DNA from: Clostridia bacterium
GTDB taxonomy: Bacteria > Bacillota > Clostridia > Oscillospirales > Acutalibacteraceae
DNA length: 64,000 nucleotides
Direction of reading: 5' to 3'
Assembly (NCBI GenBank): GCA_017625435.1
Contig: JAGAKX010000044.1
Location: 21,050 to 85,049 of the forward strand
Position numbers and translations under genes: made by a program. Positions 24,465 through 33,146 of the stretch are shown here, one piece after another; position 1 is the stretch's first letter; each line of letters begins with the position of its first letter. The notes below the pieces were generated by a model. It was given only the letters and a program-made list of their open reading frames with translations. It was not told the DNA's origin and ran no database searches.

Positions 24465-25052
24465 TTATATAATTTCGGAAAGTTTTTCTTTAAGTGCACG
24501 AAGGGAGTTTCCTCTGTGGCTTATTGCGTCCTTTTCCTCTGCGCTGAGCTCGGCAAAGGACTTGTCCCCTACATAAAAAATGGGATCGAAGCCGAAGCCG
24601 TTATTTCCTGCAGGAGTGTATCCGATTTTTCCCTCGCATTTTCCCGTTACGGTATACTCTCTGCCGTCGGGGAATACCACAGCGGCACAGCTTACAAAGC
24701 GTGCGGTTCTTTTTTCCTCCGCAACCCCTTCGAGCTCCTTTACAAGGTGTGCCATTTTCTCGGGATAAGGTGTGTCCTCACCCATATATCTTGCTGAATA
24801 CACACCGGGTCTGCCGTCAAGAGCATCCACCATAAGTCCCGAATCATCCGCAATACAGGGCATACCCGATTCCTTACAGCCCGAGCGTGCCTTGAGAAGT
24901 GCGTTCTCGGCGAAGGTTTCACCGGTTTCCTCTACGTCGGAAAGCTCAATTCCCTTTTCGTAATCAAGAAATACATTTATACCGAGAGGAGAGAGAATTC
25001 TGTGCAATTCCTCTCTTTTTTTCATATTATGAGTGGCGATTAAAAAATCCAA
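24465..25052 (-). CDS. rdgB: XTP/dITP diphosphatase (RdgB/HAM1), TTG start
   Basis: The 195 aa protein has [14 protein letters not shown] (substrate loop), [44 protein letters not shown] and [12 protein letters not shown] with a final [10 protein letters not shown]. It cleaves non-canonical XTP, ITP and dITP to monophosphates. The family start fits the TTG at 25052, 8 nt behind AGAGGGG inside the end of ftsY. A longer ATG form would add 24 basic residues read from the ftsY tail. The 26 bp overlap with ftsY implies coupling. Confidence 0.92.
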   Translation of the reverse strand: MDFLIATHNMKKREELHRILSPLGINVFLDYEKGIELSDVEETGETFAENALLKARSGCKESGMPCIADDSGLMVDALDGRPGVYSARYMGEDTPYPEKMAHLVKELEGVAEEKRTARFVSCAAVVFPDGREYTVTGKCEGKIGYTPAGNNGFGFDPIFYVGDKSFAELSAEEKDAISHRGNSLRALKEKLSEII

Positions 25053-26541
25053 ACAGTCCACCCCTCTTCTTTTTCTTGTTTTCTTCTTCCTCACGGGCTT
25101 TGCGTTCAGCCTCAGCTTTTTCACGTGCTATTCTTTCGGCTTCTGCTTTTTCTGCAGCAATGCGCTCTGCTTCTGCCTTTTCTGCGGCTATTCTTTCAGC
25201 CTCAGCCTTTTCTGCAGCAATGCGCTCTGCTTCTGCCTTTTCTGCAGCAAGTCGCTCCTCTTCAAGTCTTAAAGCTTCAAGTCTCTTCTGTTCCTCAAGG
25301 TCTTCGCTTTCAGCGCTGCTGTCTTCTTCTGAGCAGGATGCTTCTTCAGATGCTCCTTCACAATTGCCGTCTGCTGTGACGATATCTTCTTCAGCACCTT
25401 CTTCTCCGACTTCTTCAGGACTGATGATTTCCTGTCCCTGAGAAGCTCCTTCTTCGCTGTCTCCAGAAGCTTCTCCTTCGGTGTCGGCAATTTCCCCGAA
25501 GACTTCTGTAAGTAAAGCTTTAAAAGCTTCGGCGCCGTCTTCGTCGTCTTCTTTCGGAGTGTAGTTAATGTAGTCTTCAGAGTTAACAAGTTCACTTAAT
25601 GAGTCCCCTTCCGTTTCAAGATCTTTTTCACTTGCCGTTTCAAATAAGCTCTTTGCGAATGCCGAGGGTGAGAAGGGCTGAAGGTCATCAATGCCCTCGC
25701 CTACACCGATGAATTTAACGGGAAGCTTAAGGTCGTTCTTTATAGACATAACAACACCGCCTCGTGCAGTACCGTCAAGCTTAGTAAGAACAATACCCGT
25801 AAGCTCTGCCACATTCATAAACTCCTTTGCCTGATTGACGGCATTCTGTCCTGTTGTGGCATCAAGCACGAGAAGGACCTCACGGTCAGCATAAGGAAGC
25901 TCCTTATCGCATACACGGTATATCTTTGCAAGCTCGTCCATAAGGTTTTTCTTGTTGTGAAGACGTCCTGCGGTGTCGCAGATAATAATGTCACAGTCTC
26001 TTGCAATACCTGCCTGAATCGTATCGAATACTACTGCGGCAGGGTCTGCACCCTCCTTGTGCTTTATAATATCTACGCCTGCCCTCTGTGCCCACACGTC
26101 AAGCTGGTCAATAGCGGCTGCACGGAAGGTATCGGCAGCACCTAAAATAACCTTTTTTCCCTGAGCCTTATACATAGCCGCCATCTTACCTATGGATGTG
26201 GTTTTGCCTGCTCCGTTGACACCGATTACAAGAATAACTGAGGGAATTGTAACAAGTCCCATATCCTCGCCGCCGTCAAGAAGCTCGGCAATAATATTCT
26301 GCAGTTCTTTTTTTACCTCTGCGGTGCTCTTGATTTTTTCGCTCTTTACACGTGAGCGAAGCTCCTCAACCACCTGTACAGCGGTATTTACACCGACATC
26401 GGACATAACAAGTATTTCTTCAAGCTCAATGAAAAGATCATCCTCAAAGGAATCGAATGCATCGAGCATTTCGTCAATGGCTCCTGCCATTTTATTTCTG
26501 GTTTTGCCCAGACCAAAATTTATTTTACTGAAAATTCCCAT
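25027..26541 (-). CDS. ftsY: Signal recognition particle receptor FtsY with C-terminal A-like domain
   Basis: The 504 aa protein has the SRP-GTPase NG domain in residues 1-302: [16 protein letters not shown]-loop [41 protein letters not shown]. It receives SRP-ribosome complexes at the membrane. Residues 303-504 are unusual: a strongly acidic region, then five 10-residue units of the type [10 protein letters not shown] (431-480, a charged helix), then a basic-aromatic end [16 protein letters not shown]. That order mirrors the N-terminal A domain of other FtsY proteins. ATG 26541 follows AGGAG; smc ends 16 bp upstream. Confidence 0.95.
   Translation of the reverse strand: MGIFSKINFGLGKTRNKMAGAIDEMLDAFDSFEDDLFIELEEILVMSDVGVNTAVQVVEELRSRVKSEKIKSTAEVKKELQNIIAELLDGGEDMGLVTIPSVILVIGVNGAGKTTSIGKMAAMYKAQGKKVILGAADTFRAAAIDQLDVWAQRAGVDIIKHKEGADPAAVVFDTIQAGIARDCDIIICDTAGRLHNKKNLMDELAKIYRVCDKELPYADREVLLVLDATTGQNAVNQAKEFMNVAELTGIVLTKLDGTARGGVVMSIKNDLKLPVKFIGVGEGIDDLQPFSPSAFAKSLFETASEKDLETEGDSLSELVNSEDYINYTPKEDDEDGAEAFKALLTEVFGEIADTEGEASGDSEEGASQGQEIISPEEVGEEGAEEDIVTADGNCEGASEEASCSEEDSSAESEDLEEQKRLEALRLEEERLAAEKAEAERIAAEKAEAERIAAEKAEAERIAAEKAEAERIAREKAEAERKAREEEENKKKKRGGLFGFFNRHS
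25102..25251 (-). repeat. Five tandem 30-bp units inside ftsY
   Basis: They encode five decapeptides (four [IL]AAEKAEAER, then [10 protein letters not shown]). Neighbouring units are nearly identical in DNA, so copy number is likely to vary between strains. Confidence 0.9.
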
Positions 26542-26556
26542 TTTTTATCTCCTGAT

Positions 26557-29500
26557 TTATTCTTCAAGCTTTAACTTTTCAACCATTTCGGCGGTTTTGA
26601 GCTCAAGAAGCTTTGATACGCCGTGCTCCTGCATTGTAACACCGTAAAGCATATCTGCTTCCTCCATGGTGCCTCGTCTGTGAGTAATAAGAATGAACTG
26701 AGTTTCCTCTGTCATCATTCTTACGTACTGTGCGTATCTCAGCACGTTTACATCGTCAAGAGCAGCCTCAACCTCATCAAAGATACAGAAGGGCGAGGGT
26801 CTGACCTTAAGTATTGCAAACAAGAGGGCTATTGCCGTAAGACCCTTTTCACCGCCCGAAAGAAGCGACAGCGATTTTACGTTCTTTCCGGGAGGCTGTG
26901 CCTTAATTTCGATGTTACATTCAAGTATGTCGTTTTCGTCTTCAAGAACAAGCTCTGCCGAACCGCCTCCGAAGAGTGTTGTGAAGGTTTCCTTGAAGCC
27001 GTTATTGATTGCTTCAAAACGGTCTTTGAACTGCTCTGCCATTTTTGAGGTAAGCTCTTCAATCATTTTAAGCAGCTCTTTTTTAGATTTTTCAACATCA
27101 TTTACCTGTCCTGAGAGGAATTCATAACGGGTTGAAACCTCTTTATATTCCTCAATAGCTGCAACATTTACGGAACCGAGAGCCTTTATCTGTCCTTTAA
27201 GCTCGGAAAGTCTCTTCTGAGCCTTGGGTACGGACTCTATTTCGGGACAGACCTCTTCTGCCTCACGGCGGGTCAGCTGATATTCTTCATAAAGCTTTCT
27301 TTCAATATCCTGCTGTTCCTTTTCAAGGTATGCCTTCTTTTCCTCAAGGCGGATAAGCTCACCGCTTATTTTTTCTCTTTCCTCGGACTTGGTCTTTTCA
27401 AGGGCTCGGTTGTCGCTGACACTCTTTTCCAGGTCGTCACGCTTTCTTATAAGTGCTCTTATTTCATCCTCATTTTCACGGATACCGTTTCTTATTTCAG
27501 CGGCAGCTTCTCTTATTTTAAGGGCTTCGGCTGTCAGCTCATCATTCTTTTCTACGAGAGCCTTTATTTCGTTTTTAAGGCTTTCTTTTCTTTCCTCGGC
27601 ATCCTCTATGCGCTTTTTAAGTGAAGAAACAGTCTCCTTCTTTGCTTCCGCTTCCTTAACAAAGGAAACTATGCGCATATTGACATCGGAAATTTCGGCA
27701 TTGAGCTTTTCTCTTTCAATAAGAAGGGAGTCACGTCCGCCCGTAAGACGGGTAAGCTCCTCCTCTTTTTCCTTCTTATCGGAAAGAAGCTTTTCCTTCT
27801 GTTCTTCGCACTTCTGTGCGGTTTCCGCAAGTGAAAGCTCTCTTGCAACAAGACCTGCTTTTTCATTTTCTGCAGATTCTATATCTTTTCTTATATCGGA
27901 AATTCTTCTGTCAAGTCCCGAGATAAAGCTTTCAAGCTGTAATTTATTTTCCTGAGCTCTTAAAAGCTCACCTCTGCTTCCTTCAAGGTCTGCCTTGACC
28001 TTTGCGGAGCTTTCTGCGGCTTCCTTAAGAAGCGAATAGCTTGTATTGACCTTTTCTGCAAGAGTATCGCATTCGGATTTAAGCTTTTCGATTTCGGTTC
28101 TTCTTGCCAAGAAGCCTGCATTGGAAATCTTTGAACCGCCCGTTATTGAACCGCCGGCATTGATAACCTGACCGTCAAGAGTAACGATTTTGAACTTGTA
28201 ATTATATTTCTTTGCAAGGGCTATTGCACAGTCAAGGTCCTCACAGACTGCAATTCTGCCGAGAAGGGATTTTATGATTTCGGCATATTTCTCATCAGCA
28301 TCCACAAGCCTGTAGGCAAGGTCAATGAAGCCGAAGTGGTCGTCAAGACCGTTCTCTTCAAGAATTCTGCCCTTGATAGCATTAAGGGGAAGGAAGGTTG
28401 CACGTCCGCCGTGTGAGCTTTTCAGCATATTGATAGCTTTCTTCGCATCGTTTTCAGTATCTGTTACAATATCCTGAATTGCGTTGCCCAGCGCCGTTTC
28501 AACTGCGGTCTGATATTTTTCCTTAACCTCAATAAGGCTTGAAAGAGTGCCGTGAATACCCGTAAGAGTACCTCTCGAATACTCCTTAAGAACCGCCTTT
28601 ACGCTTCCCTGATAGCCTTCCATATTCTTTTCCGTATCCTGCAGGAATTTAAGACGGGATTCGGCAGAAAGAAGCTGAAGCTTTGTTTCATCATTGTCCT
28701 TTTTGCGGTTTTCCAGCTTTTCCTCTGCCTTTTTAAGACGGAGTTCATAGCCCGCAAGAGCATTCACAAGTCCCTCGCATTCCTCTGAAGCGGCATTCAG
28801 GCTGCCCTTTGCATTGTCTCTTTCTTTTTCGAGAAGAGCAATATTTTCATTTTTTGTGCAGATGTCGGCATCAAGTGTACCGAGTCTGATTTTTATTTCA
28901 TTTGTTGAAGAAAGTGCCGAAGCAATTGCCGTTTCGGTCTTTGAAATTTCAAGAGCAAGAACTGATAAGCTGTCATTTATACGGTTATATTCGTCCGCAT
29001 AAGTTTCGTCATTCTTTTTAAGACCCGAAAGCTTTTCGGAAAGCTCTGTCAAAGTGATGTTTTCCTTCTTTACGGCTTCTTCCGTTTCTTTTATAAGAAT
29101 TTCGGCATTTTCAATTTCTTTAAGAATGTCCGTATCGGCTGTTTTTTCAGCTTCAAGGTCACGTCCGATTCTTTCTATGGTATCAAGATTATGCTGAACG
29201 GAGTTTTCAAGCACAACTGCCTGATTATCAAGAGCCGAAGCCTGCTCCTCAAGGCGGGAACGGGAGTTTCTTATATTCTCCATACGGATATTGATATCCC
29301 TTGTACCCTCAGTTGCGGAATCTATTTCCCGGGAAATCTTCTGTAAGGTTTCACCTGCATCCTCATACTGTGCACGGGCAATCTCAATTCTGTGGCTCTG
29401 TTCTCTTATAAGCCCCTGTGATTTTCCGAGAATGTTCACCCAGAGCCCTATTTCAAGCTCCTTCTTTTCCCTTGCGTACAAAAGGAACTGCTGTGCCTTT

Positions 29501-30129
29501 ATGCTCTGCTTTTCAAGGGGTCCTATACGGGACTGCAGCTCGCTTACTATATCACGGAGTCTCACAAGATTCTCCTCTGCCTGATCAAGACGCTTTATTG
29601 CATCGCCTCTGCGGTAACGGTAAGCGGAAATTCCGGCTGCCTCTTCAAGCATATCACGGCGGTTTTCACTTTTTGCGGATACCATTTCCTCAATTCTGCC
29701 CTGCCCGACCATTGAATATCCGTCGCGTCCGAGACCCGTATCCATAAACAGCTCGTGCACATCTTTAAGTCTTACGGTTGAACCGTTTATAAGGTATGCG
29801 CTGTCACCCGAGCGGTAATATCTTCTTGTGACGGAAACCTCTTTTTCGGGATTAGCCAAGGCACCGTCTGAGTTATCAAGCTTCAATGTAACCTCTGCAA
29901 AGCCCTGAGGACGGCGGTCCTTTGTACCGCTGAAAATAACATCCTCCATCTTCGAGCCTCGGAGAGACTTTGTTGACTGTTCACCGAGAACCCAGCGGAC
30001 CGCATCGGCAATATTACTCTTACCCGAGCCGTTAGGACCGACAACGGCGGTAACACCCTTACCGAAGTCAAGCACTATCTTATCGGGGAAGGATTTGAAG
30101 CCCTGCATTTCCAATGCTTTAAGATACAT
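26557..30129 (-). CDS. smc: Chromosome segregation ATPase SMC
   Basis: The 1190 aa protein is full length for bacterial SMC. It has Walker A GPNGSGKSNIADAVRWVLGE (32-51), a long coiled coil, the hinge near 500-670 (GYQGSVKAVL to GGSITGGSK), the second coil, signature LSLLSGGEKGLTAIALLFAI and Walker B FCIFDEVEAALDD. With ScpAB it forms bacterial condensin, which organises and separates chromosomes. The order rnc-(radical SAM)-smc-ftsY is conserved in Clostridia. ATG 30129 behind GAGGAAAA. Confidence 0.98.
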   Translation of the reverse strand: MYLKALEMQGFKSFPDKIVLDFGKGVTAVVGPNGSGKSNIADAVRWVLGEQSTKSLRGSKMEDVIFSGTKDRRPQGFAEVTLKLDNSDGALANPEKEVSVTRRYYRSGDSAYLINGSTVRLKDVHELFMDTGLGRDGYSMVGQGRIEEMVSAKSENRRDMLEEAAGISAYRYRRGDAIKRLDQAEENLVRLRDIVSELQSRIGPLEKQSIKAQQFLLYAREKKELEIGLWVNILGKSQGLIREQSHRIEIARAQYEDAGETLQKISREIDSATEGTRDINIRMENIRNSRSRLEEQASALDNQAVVLENSVQHNLDTIERIGRDLEAEKTADTDILKEIENAEILIKETEEAVKKENITLTELSEKLSGLKKNDETYADEYNRINDSLSVLALEISKTETAIASALSSTNEIKIRLGTLDADICTKNENIALLEKERDNAKGSLNAASEECEGLVNALAGYELRLKKAEEKLENRKKDNDETKLQLLSAESRLKFLQDTEKNMEGYQGSVKAVLKEYSRGTLTGIHGTLSSLIEVKEKYQTAVETALGNAIQDIVTDTENDAKKAINMLKSSHGGRATFLPLNAIKGRILEENGLDDHFGFIDLAYRLVDADEKYAEIIKSLLGRIAVCEDLDCAIALAKKYNYKFKIVTLDGQVINAGGSITGGSKISNAGFLARRTEIEKLKSECDTLAEKVNTSYSLLKEAAESSAKVKADLEGSRGELLRAQENKLQLESFISGLDRRISDIRKDIESAENEKAGLVARELSLAETAQKCEEQKEKLLSDKKEKEEELTRLTGGRDSLLIEREKLNAEISDVNMRIVSFVKEAEAKKETVSSLKKRIEDAEERKESLKNEIKALVEKNDELTAEALKIREAAAEIRNGIRENEDEIRALIRKRDDLEKSVSDNRALEKTKSEEREKISGELIRLEEKKAYLEKEQQDIERKLYEEYQLTRREAEEVCPEIESVPKAQKRLSELKGQIKALGSVNVAAIEEYKEVSTRYEFLSGQVNDVEKSKKELLKMIEELTSKMAEQFKDRFEAINNGFKETFTTLFGGGSAELVLEDENDILECNIEIKAQPPGKNVKSLSLLSGGEKGLTAIALLFAILKVRPSPFCIFDEVEAALDDVNVLRYAQYVRMMTEETQFILITHRRGTMEEADMLYGVTMQEHGVSKLLELKTAEMVEKLKLEE

Positions 30130-30158
30130 CTTTTTTTCCTCTCATATATATAATAAAA

Positions 30159-31148
30159 TCATTTAATTATTATAACATCATATCGGGAGAGCGTTTCATC
30201 TCCCGTTATCTTTACATTCTTACCTTTATTTCTGAAAAACTCCGCATTGCAGCGCTTCTGCCCCAGAGCCTTTGAAATCTCCTTGGGATGCACGCCGAGG
30301 GTGTAATCCCCTTCGGGCAACAAAGATAATTTTTCATCAATAAGGTCCTTATATATTTCACCCTCAACCAGCTCTCTGAAAGCAGGATGGTATGCACCTG
30401 CAACAAAGCCGTCTTCAACATTTCCTCCCGAATGAAGTCCTAGACGGATAACCTTTATGTTATTTTCCCTGAACATAAGAAGAAGCCTTGAACACAGTTT
30501 TATTGAGTCTTCAAGCGTCGGGGGAATATATTTTCCTTCTCTGTATAATGCTTCAAGCTTAGTATTTTCAAGCACCGTTGTGGGATAAATCCTTACGGTA
30601 TCGGGCTTTAACTCAATGAATTTACGGGCAGTATAAATATCCGTTTCATCATCTGAGCCGTAAAGCCCCGTCATCATCTGAAGTCCCAAGGAAAAGCCGT
30701 AATCACGTATAAGCTTACAGGCTTTTTCCGTATCCTCAGGGGTATGTCCTCTTTCGTTTTTTATAAGCACATTCTCCGACATACTCTGAGCACCGAGCTC
30801 TATTGCCGTGACGCCGTATTCTTTAAGAATTCCGAGAACCTCTTCGTCTATACAGTCGGGACGGGTAGAAATTCTGATCCCTGAGAAATATGTACCCACG
30901 TAAGGCTTTGCCGTTTCAAGAAAGGAAATCATCTTTTCCCGTTCAATTGCAGTAAAGGAGCCTCCGAAGAATGCAATTTCGCTGTCGGCGATATCATAAT
31001 TTCCGTTTTTTGCAATGTCGCAGGCTTTTACGATGTCCTCATTTTTCAGCGGCTCGCACTTTCCCGATATGGTTTTCTGATTACAGAAAATACAGGAATT
31101 GGGACAGCCCAGATGCGGAACAAAAAGCGAAACGTTTACGTGTTTCAT
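30159..31148 (-). CDS. Elp3-like radical SAM protein (short, no GNAT domain)
   Basis: The 329 aa protein has the cluster motif CPNSCIFC (C15, C19, C22), GGSFTAIEREKM, RISTRPDCIDEEVL and VTAIELGAQSMSENVL, as in the COG1243/Elp3-related radical SAM group. It ends before any acetyltransferase domain. Members found between rnc and smc in Clostridia have no proven reaction; a tRNA or ribosomal substrate is only an inference. Its start overlaps the rnc stop by 4 bp (ATGA). Confidence 0.85.
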   Translation of the reverse strand: MKHVNVSLFVPHLGCPNSCIFCNQKTISGKCEPLKNEDIVKACDIAKNGNYDIADSEIAFFGGSFTAIEREKMISFLETAKPYVGTYFSGIRISTRPDCIDEEVLGILKEYGVTAIELGAQSMSENVLIKNERGHTPEDTEKACKLIRDYGFSLGLQMMTGLYGSDDETDIYTARKFIELKPDTVRIYPTTVLENTKLEALYREGKYIPPTLEDSIKLCSRLLLMFRENNIKVIRLGLHSGGNVEDGFVAGAYHPAFRELVEGEIYKDLIDEKLSLLPEGDYTLGVHPKEISKALGQKRCNAEFFRNKGKNVKITGDETLSRYDVIIIK

Positions 31149-31816
31149 CCCTTAATACCCATAAGCTCCAGGGCTTCCTTTGCAGCAGCCTGCTCCGCTT
31201 TCTTTTTCGAGTGCCCCTTGCCCGTACCTATACAGTTGGAGTTGAGATACACCTCAACCGTAAACTCTTTATTGTGATCGGGACCGCTTTCGGCAACAAG
31301 GCGGTAGGTCAGGTGCTCATCAGGATTTTTCTGAATTACTTCCTGAAGCATAGTTTTGTAGTCCGTAGCCTTTGCCGTATCCGTTGTGCTGGTAGAAACA
31401 AAGCGAAGCACGAATTTCTTTGCCTCTTCCATTCCGCCGTCAAGATAAATTGCGGCAATAACAGACTCAAAGGCATCGGAAAGAATAGAGGGACGCTCTC
31501 TTCCGCCTGTCATAATTTCGCCCTTACCGAGAAGTATGTAATCGCCGAGATTTATCTCGTTTGCAAAAACTGCCAGAGATTTTTCACATACGGCATTGGC
31601 ACGGAGCTTTGTAAGCTCCCCCTCGGGACGGTTTTTAAGTGTGGAAAAAAGGTATTCCGCAGTTATAAAGCCCAGCACCGAGTCGCCTAAAAATTCAAGC
31701 CTTTCGTTATCATGTCTTCCCTGCTTTTCGTTTGCATAGGAGGAATGGGAAAGGGCAAGCTGTAAAAGCTCTTTATTTCTGAAGCTGTAGCCTATCTTTT
31801 TTTCAAGCTCTTTCAT
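31145..31816 (-). CDS. rnc: Ribonuclease III
   Basis: The 223 aa protein has the RNase III signature NERLEFLGDSVLGF near 37-50 with the catalytic Glu/Asp, a second acidic site SDAFESVIAAIYLDGG, and a C-terminal dsRNA-binding domain (about 150-223) with YRLVAESGPDHNKEF and GKGHSKKKAEQAAAKEAL. It processes rRNA precursors and structured mRNAs. ATG 31816 is preceded by AAGAGGT; a longer in-frame form lacks a ribosome site and family support. Confidence 0.97.
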   Translation of the reverse strand: MKELEKKIGYSFRNKELLQLALSHSSYANEKQGRHDNERLEFLGDSVLGFITAEYLFSTLKNRPEGELTKLRANAVCEKSLAVFANEINLGDYILLGKGEIMTGGRERPSILSDAFESVIAAIYLDGGMEEAKKFVLRFVSTSTTDTAKATDYKTMLQEVIQKNPDEHLTYRLVAESGPDHNKEFTVEVYLNSNCIGTGKGHSKKKAEQAAAKEALELMGIKG

Positions 31817-31826
31817 TATGAACCTC

Positions 31827-33146
31827 TTACATTTCGTGGGACTGCATATATTCCTTAAGGGATTCCGTAGCAATTGCACAGATTTTGGAATATCTTTCAT
31901 GCTTATCCCTTATTCTTTCGCCCAGAGGCGGCAGCAGTCCTATTGCCGCACCCATAGGCTGATAATTCTTTGTTTCGGTGTTTTCTACGTATCTTGAAAG
32001 TGCACCGAGCATTGTATTTTCGGGAAGAAGAAGCATTTCCTCTCCCTTAAAGCGTCTTACGGCATTTATACCGGCAATAATACCTGCCGCGGCAGATTCC
32101 ATATACCCTTCCACACCCGTAATCTGTCCTGCAAAGAAAATATCGGGATGCTCCTTCATATTGAAATAAGAGGTAAGCACCCTGGGAGAATTCAGGAAGG
32201 AATTTCTGTGCATAACGCCGTAACGCACAAACTGAGCATCGTGAAGAGCAGGTATCATTGAAAACACTCTTTTCTGCTCGCCGAATTTCAGATTCGTCTG
32301 AAAGCCCACAAGATTATAAAGAGTTCCTGCCTTGTTTTCTTTTCTGAGCTGTAATACTGCCCAGGGCCGGTGCCCCGTTCTCGGATCTGTAAGTCCCACA
32401 GGCTTCATAGGACCGAAACGGATGGTGTTTTCCCCTCTTTTAGCCATTATCTCAATAGGCATACAGCCCTCATATATTTCTTTATTTTTTTCGAACTCGT
32501 GAAGAATAACGCTTTCGGCACCTATAAGCTCACGGTGGAAGGCTTCATATTCCGCCTTGTTCATAGGGCAGTTTATGTAGTCATCCTCTCCGCCCTTATC
32601 GTAACGGGACTGAGTAAATGCCTTTTCCATATCAATGCTGTCTGCCGACACTATGGGAGCCGCCGCATCATAGAAGCTTAAATTCTCTCCGCAGAGCTTT
32701 TTTATATCCTCACTTATGCTGTCAGAGGCTAAAGGTCCTGCCGCTACTATAACAATTCCCTCACGGGGGATTGACCTCATTTCCTCTCTTATGATTTCTA
32801 TAAGGGGCTCATCCTCAACCGCCTTTGTAACCATAGCAGAGAAATCGTCACGGTTTACGGCAAGAGCACCGCCTGCAGGTACTGCAGTTGCCTTCGCACA
32901 TTTCACGGTGATGCTGCCGAGCATCTCCATCTCATTCTTGAGAAGACCTGCGGCTGAATCGGGACGTGCCGCCTTGAAGGAATTTGAGCACACAAGCTCG
33001 CAGAAATTTTCACTTTTGTGGGCAGGGGAAAACCTTACGGGCTTCATTTCGTAAAGACGGCACTTTATGCCTGCTCTTGCTATTTGCATTGCCGCCTCAC
33101 AGCCTGCAAAGCCTGCCCCTATAACGGTAATATAATCAGTCTTCAT
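31827..33146 (-). CDS. trmFO: Methylenetetrahydrofolate--tRNA-(uracil-5-)-methyltransferase TrmFO
   Basis: The 439 aa protein begins YITVIGAGFAGCEAA, the FAD dinucleotide-binding loop, and has YEMKPVRFSPAHKS, FCELVCSNSFKA, MKPVGLTDPRTG and GQITGVEGYMESAAAG. It methylates U54 of tRNA using folate and FAD, as in most Firmicutes. The start I use, ATG 33146, overlaps the topA end by 11 bp and has AGGA ahead. The gene pair topA-trmFO is conserved. Confidence 0.97.
   Translation of the reverse strand: MKTDYITVIGAGFAGCEAAMQIARAGIKCRLYEMKPVRFSPAHKSENFCELVCSNSFKAARPDSAAGLLKNEMEMLGSITVKCAKATAVPAGGALAVNRDDFSAMVTKAVEDEPLIEIIREEMRSIPREGIVIVAAGPLASDSISEDIKKLCGENLSFYDAAAPIVSADSIDMEKAFTQSRYDKGGEDDYINCPMNKAEYEAFHRELIGAESVILHEFEKNKEIYEGCMPIEIMAKRGENTIRFGPMKPVGLTDPRTGHRPWAVLQLRKENKAGTLYNLVGFQTNLKFGEQKRVFSMIPALHDAQFVRYGVMHRNSFLNSPRVLTSYFNMKEHPDIFFAGQITGVEGYMESAAAGIIAGINAVRRFKGEEMLLLPENTMLGALSRYVENTETKNYQPMGAAIGLLPPLGERIRDKHERYSKICAIATESLKEYMQSHEM

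Noticed and set aside
25102..25251. CRISPR-like array
   Set aside because: Repeats have no spacers and encode an in-frame helical repeat.
24899..25441. Open frames on the plus strand opposite the ftsY tail, with Ala/Ser repeats
   Set aside because: They are the complement of the 30-bp repeats; no ribosome site or family motif.
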